The notes: generated by a model from the sequence alone, not told the origin. Positions 40,995 to 52,872 are shown, counted from the first letter of the stretch. The stretch: 64,000 nucleotides of DNA from Prochlorococcus sp. AG-402-L23 (GCA_003216635.1 QCIO01000003.1:37933-101932); one strand, 5' to 3'. Numbers and translations are program-made.

Positions 40995-42443
40995 ATGCTT
41001 GAAATTTTAAGTCATCAATATTTGAAAAATTTTTTGAGAGATCAAAATATTAGTTGGGAACATATCTATTCTTTTGGGAGGATAATTTCCAAATGTATTG
41101 CAAATGATTCTACATATCTAATAAATTCAGAAATTTTTTCTAGCTATGATTGGTTACCTCCAATTTTGATTTCTTTATTTTTAAAGGAAGAGGATTCAAC
41201 TTTTATTTTATCTAAAGAAAAAATTCAATTTATAAGCCAATTTCAGATTAATTCATTGAAAAATCTAGGTTTTGATTTCATTTTGAAAAATGATCAACTC
41301 ATTTTTGCAAATCATCATGTTCGCTTGATAACAATCCAAAATTTACTTAATGATCCCAATTCTCGTAATCTTAGAAATCATCGAATAGTTTATTCTGGAA
41401 TTGAGGATATAAAACAGGATTTAAAAAATCATTTTAGAATTTCTTTGCTTAAAAAGGATTGGATAAAAAATTTCAAAGAATTTGAATTAATCAATCAAAA
41501 ATTTATAGAAGTATATGATTCGTTGAAGAAAAAGTTTTTCATGAGAAAGGTCTTAGGAAAAAGTTATATCAATTTAGATGAAAAAGAAATTAGTTTCTTT
41601 TCAAATTTTTTTCATGAGAATTCTTTTTTTTCTGATAAATTTTTAAGCGTTGATAAAGCATTGTCTCAAGGTTGGGCATGCTGGGTAAAGTTAAACGATA
41701 CAAATTTGGATTGGGATTTGTATTTGCAGCCAATAGATGAACTTTCTCAAATTAAGGAATTTTTTTCAAATAATAAATTTGTTTTTTTATCAGCATTGAG
41801 AAAAGATAATTTTTTTCAAATGTATTTTAAAAAGCACAGTTTAGATATTGACTTGGTTATTAATTTTAAAAGTAATTTTGAAGAGAAAAAGATTTCACTA
41901 TATATACCATCTAAACAGTTGCTCCCTAATAATCCTCTTTTTACAAATTCAATTTTGGATAAATGCAAAAAGTTAATACTTTTTAGAAAGGGTTTAACTT
42001 TAGTTTTGTCTGATGATATTGATTTAAAAACTAACCTTGCTACAGAATTAGCTTCTAAGTACGGAAAGAGGGTATTGCTAGAGACAATTCCCTCTGGTAA
42101 AAATGGAATTCTTTGCGCTAGTTTTGACTGGTGGATTATGAATTCTTATTTAATTCAAAGTCCAGAACAAATTATTATACCTTTACTTCCGATTCCGAAT
42201 ATGTCAGAACCTATTAATGCAATTACAGTCTCTCATAAAAAGGAGCTTTCTCAAGATTGGTTTAGAGACTTCTTTCTTCCTCAAGCTAGAATAAAACTTG
42301 AAAGATCTATTTCTCCTTTAAGAAGAAATTCAGGTAAGTTAATAATCTTAGATGGAAGAGCAAATAAAAGAAACTGGGGAAGATTACTTTTGCAAAACAT
42401 TCAACCCTCACAACAAATTAACTATATGCTACCTTTTGATTAG
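40995..42443 (+). CDS. DinG-like helicase-related protein lacking recognisable ATPase motifs
   Basis: C-terminus FLPQARIKLERSISPLRRNSGKLIILDGRANKRNWGRLLLQNI aligns by eye to DinG motif VI region; no Walker A. Confidence 0.6.
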   Translation: MLEILSHQYLKNFLRDQNISWEHIYSFGRIISKCIANDSTYLINSEIFSSYDWLPPILISLFLKEEDSTFILSKEKIQFISQFQINSLKNLGFDFILKNDQLIFANHHVRLITIQNLLNDPNSRNLRNHRIVYSGIEDIKQDLKNHFRISLLKKDWIKNFKEFELINQKFIEVYDSLKKKFFMRKVLGKSYINLDEKEISFFSNFFHENSFFSDKFLSVDKALSQGWACWVKLNDTNLDWDLYLQPIDELSQIKEFFSNNKFVFLSALRKDNFFQMYFKKHSLDIDLVINFKSNFEEKKISLYIPSKQLLPNNPLFTNSILDKCKKLILFRKGLTLVLSDDIDLKTNLATELASKYGKRVLLETIPSGKNGILCASFDWWIMNSYLIQSPEQIIIPLLPIPNMSEPINAITVSHKKELSQDWFRDFFLPQARIKLERSISPLRRNSGKLIILDGRANKRNWGRLLLQNIQPSQQINYMLPFD

Positions 42444-42471
42444 GTTATGATTTTTTAAATAACTAAAGAAA

Positions 42472-42717
42472 ATGGGAGAAGCAAAAAGACGTAAAACACT
42501 TGGTTTACCTCCAAAAAAAAATAATACTAAAACTAAACTGGATGACTCTCCAAGATTATTTGAATGGCTACCCTTTACAATCAATCAAAGAGATAACCTA
42601 ATTAAATTAAGTATTAAGGCCAGTTGGTTTGGAATCTGTGGGTTAGTAATCTTATGGATTGTAGTGAGATTTATAGGCCCTGCTGCTGGGTGGTGGAATT
42701 TAGCTGATTCTTTATAA
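42472..42717 (+). CDS. Small membrane protein (DUF2839-like)
   Basis: MGEAKRRKTLGLPPKK N-terminus, single TM. Confidence 0.75.
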   Translation: MGEAKRRKTLGLPPKKNNTKTKLDDSPRLFEWLPFTINQRDNLIKLSIKASWFGICGLVILWIVVRFIGPAAGWWNLADSL

Positions 42718-42719
42718 AT

Positions 42720-43817
42720 CTAAGCTACTGTTTTTATATCATTAACAGCGATTGTATTAGCAGGATTGCTATTTAATGCTTTCATTGAATTAGAACTGAC
42801 TTCAGTTCCTTCTGTTAATTTCTCTTTAACCATGGATTCTAATTTATTCCTGATTTCTAAGTTTTGATCAAGCCAAATAATTGTATTATCTCTTCCTTGC
42901 CCAATATTTTCTCCTTCATAACTATACCAAGCACCTCTCCTTATTATGATATTAGTCTCTTCTGCTAAATCTAATAAACATCCTGTTGTGCTAATACCTT
43001 TTCCGAAGAGGATATCAAACTCTGCAATTCTAAATGGTGGTGCAACTTTGTTTTTTGCTACTTTCACTTTTGCTCTTATGCCATATTCTTCAGTACCTCT
43101 TTTAAGAGTTTGAATTCTTCTGATATCAAGTCTCACTGAGGCATAAAATTTTAATGCATTACCTCCTGTGGTTGTTTCTGGATTACCGTATGTAACGCCA
43201 ATTTTTAGGCGTAATTGATTTAGGAATATTACCGTACATCCAGATTTGCCAATATTTCCTGTTATTTTCCTCATTGCTTGGCTCATTAGCCTTGCTTGGC
43301 TTCCAATTACGTGATCTCCCATCTCTCCTTCTATCTCGGCTCTTGGGGTTAGTGCTGCGACTGAGTCAACAACTACAAGATCTACTGCGCTCGATCTTAT
43401 AAGTTGGTCAACTATTTCTAGAGCCATTTCACCAGTATCTGGTTGTGAAACTAACAAATTTTCAACATCAACTCCTAAAGAGGCTGCATAAACTGGATCG
43501 AGTGCATGTTCAGCATCTACAAATGCAGCTATTCCTCCATTCTTTTGGACTTCCGCAATCGCGTGAAGCGTTAATGTAGTTTTTCCTGAACTTTCTGGTC
43601 CGTAAACTTCTACTACTCTTCCTTTTGGATAGCCTCCTCCTAATGCTAAATCTAAGGTGAGCGCTCCAGTAGATATTGTTTCAACTTTCATTCTTGAAGC
43701 GTCACCAAGTCTCATTATTGATCCTCGTCCAAAATTTCTTTCTATTTGACCTAAGACAAGACTTAATGCCTTGTCTTTTTCTTTTGATTCAGTTTTTTTC
43801 TTTTCTTCAAGGCTCAT
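42720..43817 (-). CDS. recA: Recombinase RecA
   Basis: [50 protein letters not shown]. Confidence 0.99.
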   Translation of the reverse strand: MSLEEKKKTESKEKDKALSLVLGQIERNFGRGSIMRLGDASRMKVETISTGALTLDLALGGGYPKGRVVEVYGPESSGKTTLTLHAIAEVQKNGGIAAFVDAEHALDPVYAASLGVDVENLLVSQPDTGEMALEIVDQLIRSSAVDLVVVDSVAALTPRAEIEGEMGDHVIGSQARLMSQAMRKITGNIGKSGCTVIFLNQLRLKIGVTYGNPETTTGGNALKFYASVRLDIRRIQTLKRGTEEYGIRAKVKVAKNKVAPPFRIAEFDILFGKGISTTGCLLDLAEETNIIIRRGAWYSYEGENIGQGRDNTIIWLDQNLEIRNKLESMVKEKLTEGTEVSSNSMKALNSNPANTIAVNDIKTVA

Positions 43818-43929
43818 TGTTTGATTTATCGGTTAAAGTTCTTGTAATTATTCTAAATTTGGAAATTTTTATTTAAACCAAACTTCATAAATACAAACTA
43901 TAGTACATCTGTACTCTAGCTGATTATCC

Positions 43930-44706
43930 TTAACTTGCAACTAATTCCTCAAGGTTACCTAATTTTAATAATGTGATTTCATTACTTAAAGTATACTTAT
44001 CTGATCCTTTCAAATATCCCCAATCAGCCAGGAAGCATGGAATGTGAGAAGTTTCTGAATTTTGTTTAATATCTATTAGAGTTTTTTTTCTATCTTCTAT
44101 AAAGCCTAAAATTTCATAAGTTTGTGTAAGCTTCTCAGCTATTTTGACTTTTGTTCCGGATTCATAACCAAAAATAAATTCTGGAAAAATATTTAATTGA
44201 TTAAGAATTTTTTCTGCAAATATTTTACCTTTAGTTGTTATGACTCCAGTTTTTATTTCTCTTTTCCTTAATTCTTTCATAAAATTTATAATTTCAAAAA
44301 AAGGATTATGTAAATTTACCCACGCTTTAAAATCTTTATCAATTTGGTATTTGCGAGACTGATCTAACATTTTTTGTAAATCTTCGGCACTCCAGGAATT
44401 CTCACTTAATATCCTCTGGCAATTTTGATGATAATTATTAATGAAATCATCTTTATTATCATTTTTTAATGGATTTTCTGTTTTTATAATTTCGTGAACA
44501 ATTAGAATCATTTCCCAACCATATTTAACCCAAGGCCTAATTTCTTTGAAAGAATTTGGTACTCTTTTATAAAGTTTTTGATCAACATAGATGCAGGATG
44601 AATTTAAATATCTTTCACAGGCCAGCAACGAACTATGCCAATATTCTTGCATTCCATCGACTATTACTCCATCGAAATCAAATAGAAATATTTTTTGAGA
44701 AGACAC
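43930..44706 (-). CDS. HAD-superfamily hydrolase
   Basis: FLFDFDGVIVDGMQEYW, KTGVITTKG, GFIEDRKKTLID. Confidence 0.85.
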   Translation of the reverse strand: MSSQKIFLFDFDGVIVDGMQEYWHSSLLACERYLNSSCIYVDQKLYKRVPNSFKEIRPWVKYGWEMILIVHEIIKTENPLKNDNKDDFINNYHQNCQRILSENSWSAEDLQKMLDQSRKYQIDKDFKAWVNLHNPFFEIINFMKELRKREIKTGVITTKGKIFAEKILNQLNIFPEFIFGYESGTKVKIAEKLTQTYEILGFIEDRKKTLIDIKQNSETSHIPCFLADWGYLKGSDKYTLSNEITLLKLGNLEELVAS

Positions 44707-44723
44707 CTATTGAATATTAAAAC

Positions 44724-44794
44724 TGGGCCGCTAGGATTCGAACCTAGGAATGTCGAGACCAAAACCCGATGCCTTACCACTTGGCGACGGCCCA
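44724..44794 (-). tRNA. tRNA-Gln(UUG)
   Basis: Reverse complement TGGGCCGTCGCCAAGTGGTAAGGCATCGGGTTTTGGTCTCGACATTCCTAGGTTCGAATCCTAGCGGCCCA. Confidence 0.95.
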
Positions 44795-44888
44795 TTGATT
44801 TTTTATTTTAATACATGAAAAGATTTTTTTCTATCCAAAAAATACAAAGTTTTTATAAACATGGCGCTAGTTTTGAAAAATAAAAATA

Positions 44889-45896
44889 TTATTTGAATGA
44901 GCTCGATTTCCATGGCTCTAGAAATTTCTTAGCTTTTTTGATCGCTAAAGCCATTCTTTCAGGATACTCATAGAGTTTTTTGTTATTTTTGTGAGCAAAT
45001 TCAATAAGGGGCTGCATAATTTTCCTTGCAGCACTTCCAAATGCTATTCCGTCTGGGAGATTGTTTGAACTCAAAAATTCATGAGTTTTTTCATTTGTTC
45101 CTCCTGCCAATTGAATTAATCCAGGTGGAAGATCTGAACCGATTTTTTTAAACAACTTAATAGTATCTCTACTTGTTGAAGGAGCAAGATCTCCAGACAT
45201 TGGCCTTCCATCTAGCTGCCAAATAAGGGGAATATCAAGTTTTTTAAGAATTTCATATCTTTCCCAAAGAGCTTTCAAAAGATCTTCGGGCTCTTGTGAT
45301 TTTTTGAAAGATTGATTTAATCCACAACTGATAGATATCTTGTCTAATTTCATTTCAGAACTTTTAAGGATACTGACAACTTTTGCAAAAGAATCTAGGC
45401 GATTGATTTCTGTATGAATTTCTACTGCATTAGGCTTGATTTTCTGAAGTGTTGATCCTAAATCATCTTTTGACAAATTATATTCATATTCACTAATTAG
45501 ATTTAGGGGACAGCTATTCAAACATCTTCCACATCCATAACATTTACTCTTTTTGATCCCAGAATTATCAATTGCAAAGGTGGGGCATACTTTTTCGCAC
45601 GGTCTTGGACAATTAGGGGGACATTTCAATGGATCTAATTTTGCTTTACGAAAGTGGATATCATTTCCATCACTTATGCTTATCATTAATCCAGGGGAGT
45701 TTTTAAAGACTTTTTTTGCCCACTCGATTCCTTTTTTTGCTGCGTGGACTATGGATTCTTCTGCGGCAACATCTATGTAGTCGACACCAGCAGCAGTATA
45801 AATTGCGCATAAATCTTCTATGGCAACAATATCTTCATTACTGGCACCACAAATTAATTTAATCCATTTATCTTTTTTATTATTAGTTGTAATCAA
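44889..45896 (-). CDS. ldpA: LdpA-like iron-sulfur protein (light-dependent circadian period)
   Basis: CPPNCPRPCEKVCP and CYGCGRCLNSCP ferredoxin-like clusters; DYIDVAAEESIVHAAKKGIEWA. Confidence 0.88.
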   Translation of the reverse strand: MITTNNKKDKWIKLICGASNEDIVAIEDLCAIYTAAGVDYIDVAAEESIVHAAKKGIEWAKKVFKNSPGLMISISDGNDIHFRKAKLDPLKCPPNCPRPCEKVCPTFAIDNSGIKKSKCYGCGRCLNSCPLNLISEYEYNLSKDDLGSTLQKIKPNAVEIHTEINRLDSFAKVVSILKSSEMKLDKISISCGLNQSFKKSQEPEDLLKALWERYEILKKLDIPLIWQLDGRPMSGDLAPSTSRDTIKLFKKIGSDLPPGLIQLAGGTNEKTHEFLSSNNLPDGIAFGSAARKIMQPLIEFAHKNNKKLYEYPERMALAIKKAKKFLEPWKSSSFK

Positions 45897-45901
45897 ACAA
45901 T

Positions 45902-46378
45902 TTAACTTTCAAATTCATCTAAAATATAATTAATTAACGGCTTCCATTCAAGTTTTCTTGAACCCCCCATTTCAACAACTATCGTTAGTTTATTATCGTT
46001 AGTGCAAATCTCTATTAAGCTCTCTAATTCAGATTGAGACAGTACTTGGCCTTCTAATAACCAAAGTAATTTATTTTTATCATTTTCATTAAATAACTCA
46101 GAAGCTTGTGGGATAACTTGTTGAACTTCCCCGCGTGCTCCATTTCTTCCTACGCTTTGATGACCAAGGTGCGGTGGTCTAACACCATGCAATTTGAGCA
46201 AGAAGACTTCTGGATCTCCAAGCCCTCTTGCTGAGGTTATAAAAGTTTTAAAGCCCTTGGCCCTCATTCTCCTCAAAAGACGAGTTTCATAACCACCTTC
46301 AAGAGGAGCAAAGATTGCAAGACATTTGTTAGTTTTTAAATCGTTATGAAACTTTTTCCCTGTGAGAAGTAATGGCAT
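45902..46378 (-). CDS. ndhN: NAD(P)H-quinone oxidoreductase subunit N
   Basis: [51 protein letters not shown]. Confidence 0.93.
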   Translation of the reverse strand: MPLLLTGKKFHNDLKTNKCLAIFAPLEGGYETRLLRRMRAKGFKTFITSARGLGDPEVFLLKLHGVRPPHLGHQSVGRNGARGEVQQVIPQASELFNENDKNKLLWLLEGQVLSQSELESLIEICTNDNKLTIVVEMGGSRKLEWKPLINYILDEFES

Positions 46379-46443
46379 AAAAATTTCCTTTGTTTCTATT
46401 TTATTTTATTTTATGGTACTTGATGATGTACAATTGTAATTCA

Positions 46444-46497
46444 GTGAATTTTTAAGCTCGCAAGCTAGCCGAGCCTCTGCAAAATTTCACATTTTTT
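46444..46497 (+). terminator. Terminator/attenuator-like hairpin followed by T6 in the leader of the rplC operon
   Basis: GTGAATTTT (46444-46452) pairs AAAATTTCAC (46481-46490, one bulge), inner GCTCG/CGAGC stem (46456-46460/46470-46474), then A-TTTTTT. Confidence 0.45.
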
Positions 46498-46658
46498 AGC
46501 GTTTCGTTAAAAACCACAGGTGGGTTTATCCCAAGAGAAACTATCTAGATTTTCAGATAAGTCTCAACCTTATTAATTGTTTTTTTATTAACTTCACCTT
46601 AATAACTGAAGGTTTTAGATAATTTAAAAATCATTACGAGCTAGCCTAATTTAGTCTT

Positions 46659-47312
46659 ATGTCTATAGGAATTTTAGGAAAGAAATTGGGAATGTCCCAA
46701 CTTTTCGACGACAAAGGTAATTCCGTGCCAGTTACTCTTATTGAGGCTGGTCCTTGTCGTGTTACTCAATTGAAAACAACCGCTTTGGATGGATATACTG
46801 CCGTTCAGATAGGTTATGGCTTATCCAAAGAGAAGCATATAAGTAAACCTGAAAAGGGACATTTGTTGAAATCAGGTGAAGAACTGTTAAAGCATTTGAA
46901 AGAATATAGGGTTGAAGAAACTTCTTCTTATGAAATCGGAAATCAAATAACTGTAAAAAACTTTGAGGTTGGTCAAAAAGTTGATGTAAGTGGCAAATCT
47001 ATGGGTAGAGGTTTTTCTGGTTACCAGAAAAGACATGGTTTTAGCAGGGGTCCTATGAGTCATGGTTCAAAAAATCATAGAGCACCTGGATCTACAGGAG
47101 CAGGAACAACTCCAGGCAGAATTTATCCTGGAAAAAGAATGGCAGGAAGATATGGAGGAAAACAGATAACTACTAAAGGTTTGTTAGTGTTAAAAATTGA
47201 TGATCAGAAAAATTTGCTTGTAGTAAAGGGTTCTGTCCCAGGTAAGCCCGGCGCAATCGTAAACATTAAGCCAAACAATATTGTAGGTAAAAAAGGAGGT
47301 GAAAAATCATGA
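46659..47312 (+). CDS. rplC: 50S ribosomal protein L3
   Basis: [31 protein letters not shown]. Confidence 0.98.
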   Translation: MSIGILGKKLGMSQLFDDKGNSVPVTLIEAGPCRVTQLKTTALDGYTAVQIGYGLSKEKHISKPEKGHLLKSGEELLKHLKEYRVEETSSYEIGNQITVKNFEVGQKVDVSGKSMGRGFSGYQKRHGFSRGPMSHGSKNHRAPGSTGAGTTPGRIYPGKRMAGRYGGKQITTKGLLVLKIDDQKNLLVVKGSVPGKPGAIVNIKPNNIVGKKGGEKS

Positions 47313-47941
47313 CAACACTTGAAACTCTTAAGTGGGATGGTAAAAAATCCGGCAAAGTTACTCTTGATTTAGCAGTTGCTAAAGAAACTTCTTCGGCAGA
47401 CTTAATCCATAGAGCAGTCCTTAGGCAGCTAGCAAATAAAAGACAAGGGACAGCATCAACTTTGACAAGATCTGAAGTGCGTGGGGGCGGTAGAAAGCCA
47501 TACAAACAGAAAGGTACAGGAAGAGCTCGTCAAGGATCAATAAGGACACCCTTAAGACCTGGTGGCGGAATTATTTTTGGACCGAAGCCACGTTCTTACA
47601 ATCTTGATATGAATCGTAAGGAACGTAGATTAGCTCTTAGAACAGCACTTATGTCGAGAGTACCTGATATAAAGGCTGTTGATGATTTTGGATCTACTCT
47701 AAAGCAGCCTAAAACAAGTGACATCATCAATGGCCTTGCTCGATTAGGTATACAAAAAACTGAAAAAGTTTTGGTTATTCTTGATAGTCCGTCCGATGTT
47801 ATAAAAAAATCAATCAATAATATTGAAAAAGTAAAATTAATTGCCGCAGATCAATTAAATGTATTTGATATTCTTAATGCTAATAAATTGGTAATAGGTC
47901 AATCAGCGATAGATAAAATTCAGGAGGTTTATGCATCATGA
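47309..47941 (+). CDS. rplD: 50S ribosomal protein L4
   Basis: [37 protein letters not shown]. Confidence 0.98.
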   Translation: MTTLETLKWDGKKSGKVTLDLAVAKETSSADLIHRAVLRQLANKRQGTASTLTRSEVRGGGRKPYKQKGTGRARQGSIRTPLRPGGGIIFGPKPRSYNLDMNRKERRLALRTALMSRVPDIKAVDDFGSTLKQPKTSDIINGLARLGIQKTEKVLVILDSPSDVIKKSINNIEKVKLIAADQLNVFDILNANKLVIGQSAIDKIQEVYAS

Positions 47942-48240
47942 GTAAATTATTTGATTCTCGTTTAGCCGATGTAATACGAAAGCCAGTTATTACTGAGAAA
48001 GCTACAAACGCACTAGATCTTAACCAATATACTTTTGAAGTAGATCATAGAGCGGCAAAGCCACAAATAAAGGCTGCTATTGAAGTCTTGTTTAGTGTTA
48101 AAGTCATAGGAGTTAACACAATGAATCCTCCTAGGAGAACTAGAAGAGTCGGGAAATTTTCCGGTAAACGTTCTCAGGTCAAGAAGGCAATTGTACGTCT
48201 TGCTGAGGGAGACAAGATCCAATTATTTCCAGAATCTTAA
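47938..48240 (+). CDS. rplW: 50S ribosomal protein L23
   Basis: [26 protein letters not shown]. Confidence 0.97.
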   Translation: MSKLFDSRLADVIRKPVITEKATNALDLNQYTFEVDHRAAKPQIKAAIEVLFSVKVIGVNTMNPPRRTRRVGKFSGKRSQVKKAIVRLAEGDKIQLFPES

Positions 48241-48252
48241 GGAGTTTTAACT

Positions 48253-49116
48253 ATGGCAATTCGTAAATTTAAACCTTATACTCCTGGGACTAGACAGAGA
48301 GTAGTTACTGATTTCAATGAAATAACTAGTGGAAAACCTGAGAGATCACTCATAGTTTCCAAACACAGAGTTAAAGGTAGGAATAATCGTGGAGTTATAA
48401 CTTGCCGTCATCGTGGAGGTGGTCACAAAAGGCAATATAGATTAGTTGACTTTAGAAGAGATAAAAGAAACATAAATGCTAAAGTAGCAGCTATCCACTA
48501 CGATCCTCATAGAAATGCAAGGCTAGCACTTTTATTCTATGAAGATGGGGAAAAAAGATATATCATTGCTCCAGCTGGAGTAAAAGTCGGACAAAATGTT
48601 ATATCTGGAGAAAGTGTTCCAATTGAAGATGGAAACGCAATGCCACTTTCTGTTATGCCATTAGGATCTAGTGTTCATTGTGTTGAGTTATATGCAGGTA
48701 GAGGTGCCCAGATGGTTAGATCCGCAGGGGCGAGTGCTCAAGTTATGGCAAAAGAGGGGGATTATGTTGCTTTAAAACTGCCATCTACTGAGGTAAGACT
48801 TGTGAGAAAAGAATGTTATGCAACTCTTGGAGAAGTTGGTAATTCTGAAATAAGAAATACTAGCTTAGGTAAAGCAGGAAGAAGAAGATGGCTTGGAAGA
48901 AGGCCACAAGTAAGAGGTAGTGTAATGAACCCATGTGATCATCCACATGGAGGAGGGGAGGGAAAAGCACCAATTGGTAGAGCAGGCCCAGTTACTCCAT
49001 GGGGTAAGCCAGCTCTAGGGTTGAAGACACGTAAAAAGAACAAACCAAGTAATAAATTAGTAGTTCGAAGACGTCGTCGCGTTTCTAAGAGGAGTAGAGG
49101 AGGAAGAGACTCTTGA
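48253..49116 (+). CDS. rplB: 50S ribosomal protein L2
   Basis: [45 protein letters not shown]. Confidence 0.99.
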   Translation: MAIRKFKPYTPGTRQRVVTDFNEITSGKPERSLIVSKHRVKGRNNRGVITCRHRGGGHKRQYRLVDFRRDKRNINAKVAAIHYDPHRNARLALLFYEDGEKRYIIAPAGVKVGQNVISGESVPIEDGNAMPLSVMPLGSSVHCVELYAGRGAQMVRSAGASAQVMAKEGDYVALKLPSTEVRLVRKECYATLGEVGNSEIRNTSLGKAGRRRWLGRRPQVRGSVMNPCDHPHGGGEGKAPIGRAGPVTPWGKPALGLKTRKKNKPSNKLVVRRRRRVSKRSRGGRDS

Positions 49117-49153
49117 TTACTTCATTTACTATTTCAATTTCTATTACATAATC

Positions 49154-49432
49154 ATGGGACGTTCACTAAAAAAAGGACCTTTTATAGCAGATAGCCTGCT
49201 CAAAAAGGTAGAAAAACAAAATACTGATAATGATAAGTCTGTTATCAAAACTTGGTCGAGATCCTCTACCATTTTACCTGTAATGATCGGTCACACAATC
49301 GCCGTACATAATGGCAAAACTCACATACCAGTATTTATTACTGAACAAATGATTGGTCATAAACTTGGTGAATTTGCTCCAACACGCACTTACCGAGGTC
49401 ATATAAGAGATAAGAAAGGAGCAAAATCATGA
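49154..49432 (+). CDS. rpsS: 30S ribosomal protein S19
   Basis: [35 protein letters not shown]. Confidence 0.99.
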   Translation: MGRSLKKGPFIADSLLKKVEKQNTDNDKSVIKTWSRSSTILPVMIGHTIAVHNGKTHIPVFITEQMIGHKLGEFAPTRTYRGHIRDKKGAKS

Positions 49433-49815
49433 CAAAAACACCTGAAACAACAAAAACAGCCATAGCTCATGGGAATTATATTCGCGGATCAGCCTCTAAA
49501 GTTAGAAGAGTTTTGGATCAGATAAGAGGCAGGTCTTATAGAGATGCATTGATTATGTTGGAATTTATGCCTTACAGATCTACAGACCCTATTACTAAAG
49601 TTCTAAGATCTGCGGTTGCAAATGCAGAACATAACCTCGGAATGGATCCATCTACCTTAGTTATTTCCTCTGCATGGGCTAACAGTGGCCCTGTAATGAA
49701 AAGGTATAGGCCTAGAGCTCAAGGTCGAGCTTTTTCAATTAAAAAACAGACTTGCCACATCAGTATTTCTGTTGAATCTGCTCCTACTCAAACTAATGCG
49801 GAGGTACAAAATTAA
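49429..49815 (+). CDS. rplV: 50S ribosomal protein L22
   Basis: [42 protein letters not shown]. Confidence 0.98.
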   Translation: MTKTPETTKTAIAHGNYIRGSASKVRRVLDQIRGRSYRDALIMLEFMPYRSTDPITKVLRSAVANAEHNLGMDPSTLVISSAWANSGPVMKRYRPRAQGRAFSIKKQTCHISISVESAPTQTNAEVQN

Positions 49816-50546
49816 TGGGACAAAAAATACATCCTTCTGGACTAAGATTAGGAATTACGCAAGAGCATCGCTCTAAATGGTTTGCTACATCCAAGACATA
49901 TCCAATTCTTCTCCAAGAAGATTTTAAAATTCGTACATTTATACAAAAAAAATATGGAGCAGCAGGAATTAGCGAGGTAATTATAGCTAGAAAAGCTGAC
50001 CAACTGGAACTTGAATTAAAAACAGCAAGACCAGGAGTTATAGTTGGAAGGCAGGGAAGTGGTATTGAAGAATTAAGATCTGGAATTCAAAAAACTATAG
50101 GGGATAGGACAAGGCAAGTCAGAATTAACGTTGTTGAAGTTGAACGTGTAGACGCCGATGCTTTTTTACTAGCTGAATATATTTCACAACAACTAGAAAA
50201 AAGAGTCGCCTTCAGAAGAACTATTAGGATGGCTTTACAAAGGGCTCAAAGGGCTGGGGTCTTAGGTCTTAAAATTCAAGTAGGGGGAAGGTTAAATGGT
50301 GCTGAAATAGCTAGAACTGAATGGACTAGAGAAGGTAGAGTACCTTTACACACTTTGAGAGCTGAAATTGACTATGCAACACGCGAAGCTAATACAACTT
50401 ACGGTGTTTTAGGTATTAAAGTTTGGGTTTTCAAAGGTGAAGTCCTCCCTAAAGAGGAACAAACTATACCTGTGGGTGAGAGCCCTAAAAGGAAAGCTAG
50501 TAGAAGACCTCAACAATTTGAGGATCGTTCAAATGAGAATTTATAG
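49815..50546 (+). CDS. rpsC: 30S ribosomal protein S3
   Basis: [41 protein letters not shown]. Confidence 0.99.
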   Translation: MGQKIHPSGLRLGITQEHRSKWFATSKTYPILLQEDFKIRTFIQKKYGAAGISEVIIARKADQLELELKTARPGVIVGRQGSGIEELRSGIQKTIGDRTRQVRINVVEVERVDADAFLLAEYISQQLEKRVAFRRTIRMALQRAQRAGVLGLKIQVGGRLNGAEIARTEWTREGRVPLHTLRAEIDYATREANTTYGVLGIKVWVFKGEVLPKEEQTIPVGESPKRKASRRPQQFEDRSNENL

Positions 50547-50557
50547 GAGGTATAACA

Positions 50558-51040
50558 ATGCTTAGTCCAAAACGTACTAAATTCCGGAAACAACATAGAG
50601 GCAGAATGAGGGGGATAGCCTCAAAAGGTAATACTATCGCATTCGGTCAATTTGCCCTCCAAGCTCAAGACTGTGGATGGGTAACTGCAAGACAAATTGA
50701 AGCAAGTAGACGAGCTATGACAAGATATATCAAACGTGGCGGTCAAATTTGGATAAGGATATTTCCTGATAAACCTGTAACTATGAGACCTGCCGAAACT
50801 AGAATGGGTTCTGGTAAAGGTAATCCAGAGTTTTGGGTCGCAGTTGTAAAACCTGGAAGAATACTTTTTGAAATGGGTGGTGAGGATATCACTGAGGAAA
50901 CTGCACGGGAAGCTATGCGTTTGGCTCAATACAAACTTCCTGTAAAAACTAAATTTATCTCCATTGATAAAAATATAGAAAATTCCTCTCAAGAAAATAC
51001 AAAAAATAGTAATAAGTCTCAAGAGGAGGTTAAAAAATGA
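50558..51040 (+). CDS. rplP: 50S ribosomal protein L16
   Basis: [53 protein letters not shown]. Confidence 0.99.
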   Translation: MLSPKRTKFRKQHRGRMRGIASKGNTIAFGQFALQAQDCGWVTARQIEASRRAMTRYIKRGGQIWIRIFPDKPVTMRPAETRMGSGKGNPEFWVAVVKPGRILFEMGGEDITEETAREAMRLAQYKLPVKTKFISIDKNIENSSQENTKNSNKSQEEVKK

Positions 51041-51255
51041 AAAACTCAGAGTCTCTTAAAGAATTTAAAAAATTAAATTCTGATCAAATGACTGAAAAGA
51101 TTGACAAATTACGAAAAGATCTTTTTGATTTGAGATTCAAGCAAGCTACGAGACAGCTCAATGAAACTCATAAATTTAAAATTATCAAGAAACAAGTTGC
51201 GCAATTACTAACTCTCAGTAAGAGTCAATCTGCTTCTAAAACTACTTCTGATTAA
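51037..51255 (+). CDS. rpmC: 50S ribosomal protein L29
   Basis: [18 protein letters not shown]; position in operon. Confidence 0.95.
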   Translation: MKNSESLKEFKKLNSDQMTEKIDKLRKDLFDLRFKQATRQLNETHKFKIIKKQVAQLLTLSKSQSASKTTSD

Positions 51256-51264
51256 TTATTAGTT

Positions 51265-51531
51265 ATGGCACTTAAAGAAAGAATTGGTACTGTTGTCAGC
51301 GACAAAATGGACAAAACAGTTGTTGTTGCTGTTATTAACAGATATCCACATCCCACTTATAAAAAAATTGTAAGTAGAACTACACGATACAAGGCGCATG
51401 ACCCGGAAAATACATGTGTTTTAGGTGATCGAGTTAAAATTAGAGAAACTAGGCCGCTTAGCGCTCATAAAAGATGGGCAATAGAAGAGATTCTTAATAA
51501 AACAAGTCAGGCTAAGGAGGTTAAAAAATGA
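51265..51531 (+). CDS. rpsQ: 30S ribosomal protein S17
   Basis: [34 protein letters not shown]. Confidence 0.98.
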
Positions 51532-51893
51532 TTCAACAAGAAACTTATTTAACAGTTGCTGATAATAGCGGAGCGAAAAGACTCCAATGTATTAGGGTTT
51601 TAGGCTCTAATAGAAGATACGCACATGTTGGAGATGTAATTGTAGCAACTGTTAAAGATGCGCTTCCGAATATGGGAGTTAAGAAATCTGAGGTTGTTAA
51701 AGCCGTCATTGTTAGAACAAAAGCAACTTTAAGAAGAAATACTGGTAATTCAATCAGATTCGATGATAATGCTGCCGTTTTGATTAATGAAGATAAGAAT
51801 CCAAAAGGTACTAGAGTTTTTGGTCCTGTAGCCAGAGAACTGCGTGATAAAAATTACACTAAAATTGTTTCTCTTGCTCCGGAGGTGATATAA
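51528..51893 (+). CDS. rplN: 50S ribosomal protein L14
   Basis: [26 protein letters not shown]. Confidence 0.99.
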
Positions 51894-52250
51894 ATGTTGG
51901 ATTCATTAAAACAAAAGAAGAATTTTCAAAGAATAAAAATGAGAATTAAAACTGGAGATTTAGTTAAGGTAATTAACGGAAAGGAAAAAGGTAAAACTGG
52001 AGAAGTTTTAAAAACTATCCCCCTTGAAAATAGAGTTGTAGTTAAAGGAATTAACCTTAGGACAAAACATGTAAAACCAACTCAGGAAGGTGAAACTGGA
52101 AGAATACTTACAGAAGAGGCATCTTTACATGCATCAAATGTAATGTTCTTCTCAAAGGAAAAAAATCTTATAAGTAAGATTGAATACTTTATTGATAAAG
52201 AGGGAGTTAAGAAGAGAAGACTGAAGAAAACTGGTGAAGTAATTGATTAA
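51894..52250 (+). CDS. rplX: 50S ribosomal protein L24
   Basis: [25 protein letters not shown] motif. Confidence 0.97.
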   Translation: MLDSLKQKKNFQRIKMRIKTGDLVKVINGKEKGKTGEVLKTIPLENRVVVKGINLRTKHVKPTQEGETGRILTEEASLHASNVMFFSKEKNLISKIEYFIDKEGVKKRRLKKTGEVID

Positions 52251-52323
52251 TTTTTCATCAAAAACCAGATTTAAACTTTTTCTAATTTATCAATTCTGAC
52301 AAAGACCAGAATTAACAAAAATT

Positions 52324-52863
52324 ATGACTCTAAAAAATCGCTACAAAGAATCAATTAGACCAAAACTTTTAAAGGAACTTGGTCTTAAAAATATTCATCA
52401 AGTACCTAAAGTTGTCAAAGTCAACGTTAATAGAGGTCTTGGTGAAGCTGCTTCAAATTCAAAAGCTTTAGAAGCTTCTTTAAATGAAATGGCAACAATT
52501 ACAGGACAAAAGGCCTTAGTTACTAGGGCCAAAAAAGCTATCGCGGGTTTTAAAATTCGTGAGGGTATGCCAATTGGTTGTACTGTAACTTTGAGAGGTG
52601 ACAGGATGTATTCTTTTTTAGAGAGATTTATAAATCTAGCTTTACCAAGAATAAGAGACTTCAGAGGAGTTAATCCAAAAAGTTTTGATGGGAGAGGGAA
52701 TTACACCGTTGGAGTGAAAGAGCAATTAATTTTTCCTGAAATCTCTTTTGATAAAATAGATTCAATAAGAGGTATGGATATAACTATTGTAACTAGTGCG
52801 AGATCAGATCAAGAAGGTAAAGCTCTCTTGCAAGAGTTAGGTATTCCTTTTAGTAAGAATTAA
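52324..52863 (+). CDS. rplE: 50S ribosomal protein L5
   Basis: [38 protein letters not shown]. Confidence 0.99.
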   Translation: MTLKNRYKESIRPKLLKELGLKNIHQVPKVVKVNVNRGLGEAASNSKALEASLNEMATITGQKALVTRAKKAIAGFKIREGMPIGCTVTLRGDRMYSFLERFINLALPRIRDFRGVNPKSFDGRGNYTVGVKEQLIFPEISFDKIDSIRGMDITIVTSARSDQEGKALLQELGIPFSKN

Positions 52864-52872
52864 ATTAAAAAC

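Noticed and set aside
47266-48222. Antisense ORFs opposite rplC/rplD/rplW
   Set aside because: Opposite highly conserved ribosomal protein genes; no independent support
52864-52872. Missing rpsN (S14) between rplE and rpsH, missing rpmD between rpsE and rplO, and missing rpsJ before rplC
   Set aside because: To my knowledge these arrangements are normal in cyanobacteria; not reported as unusual
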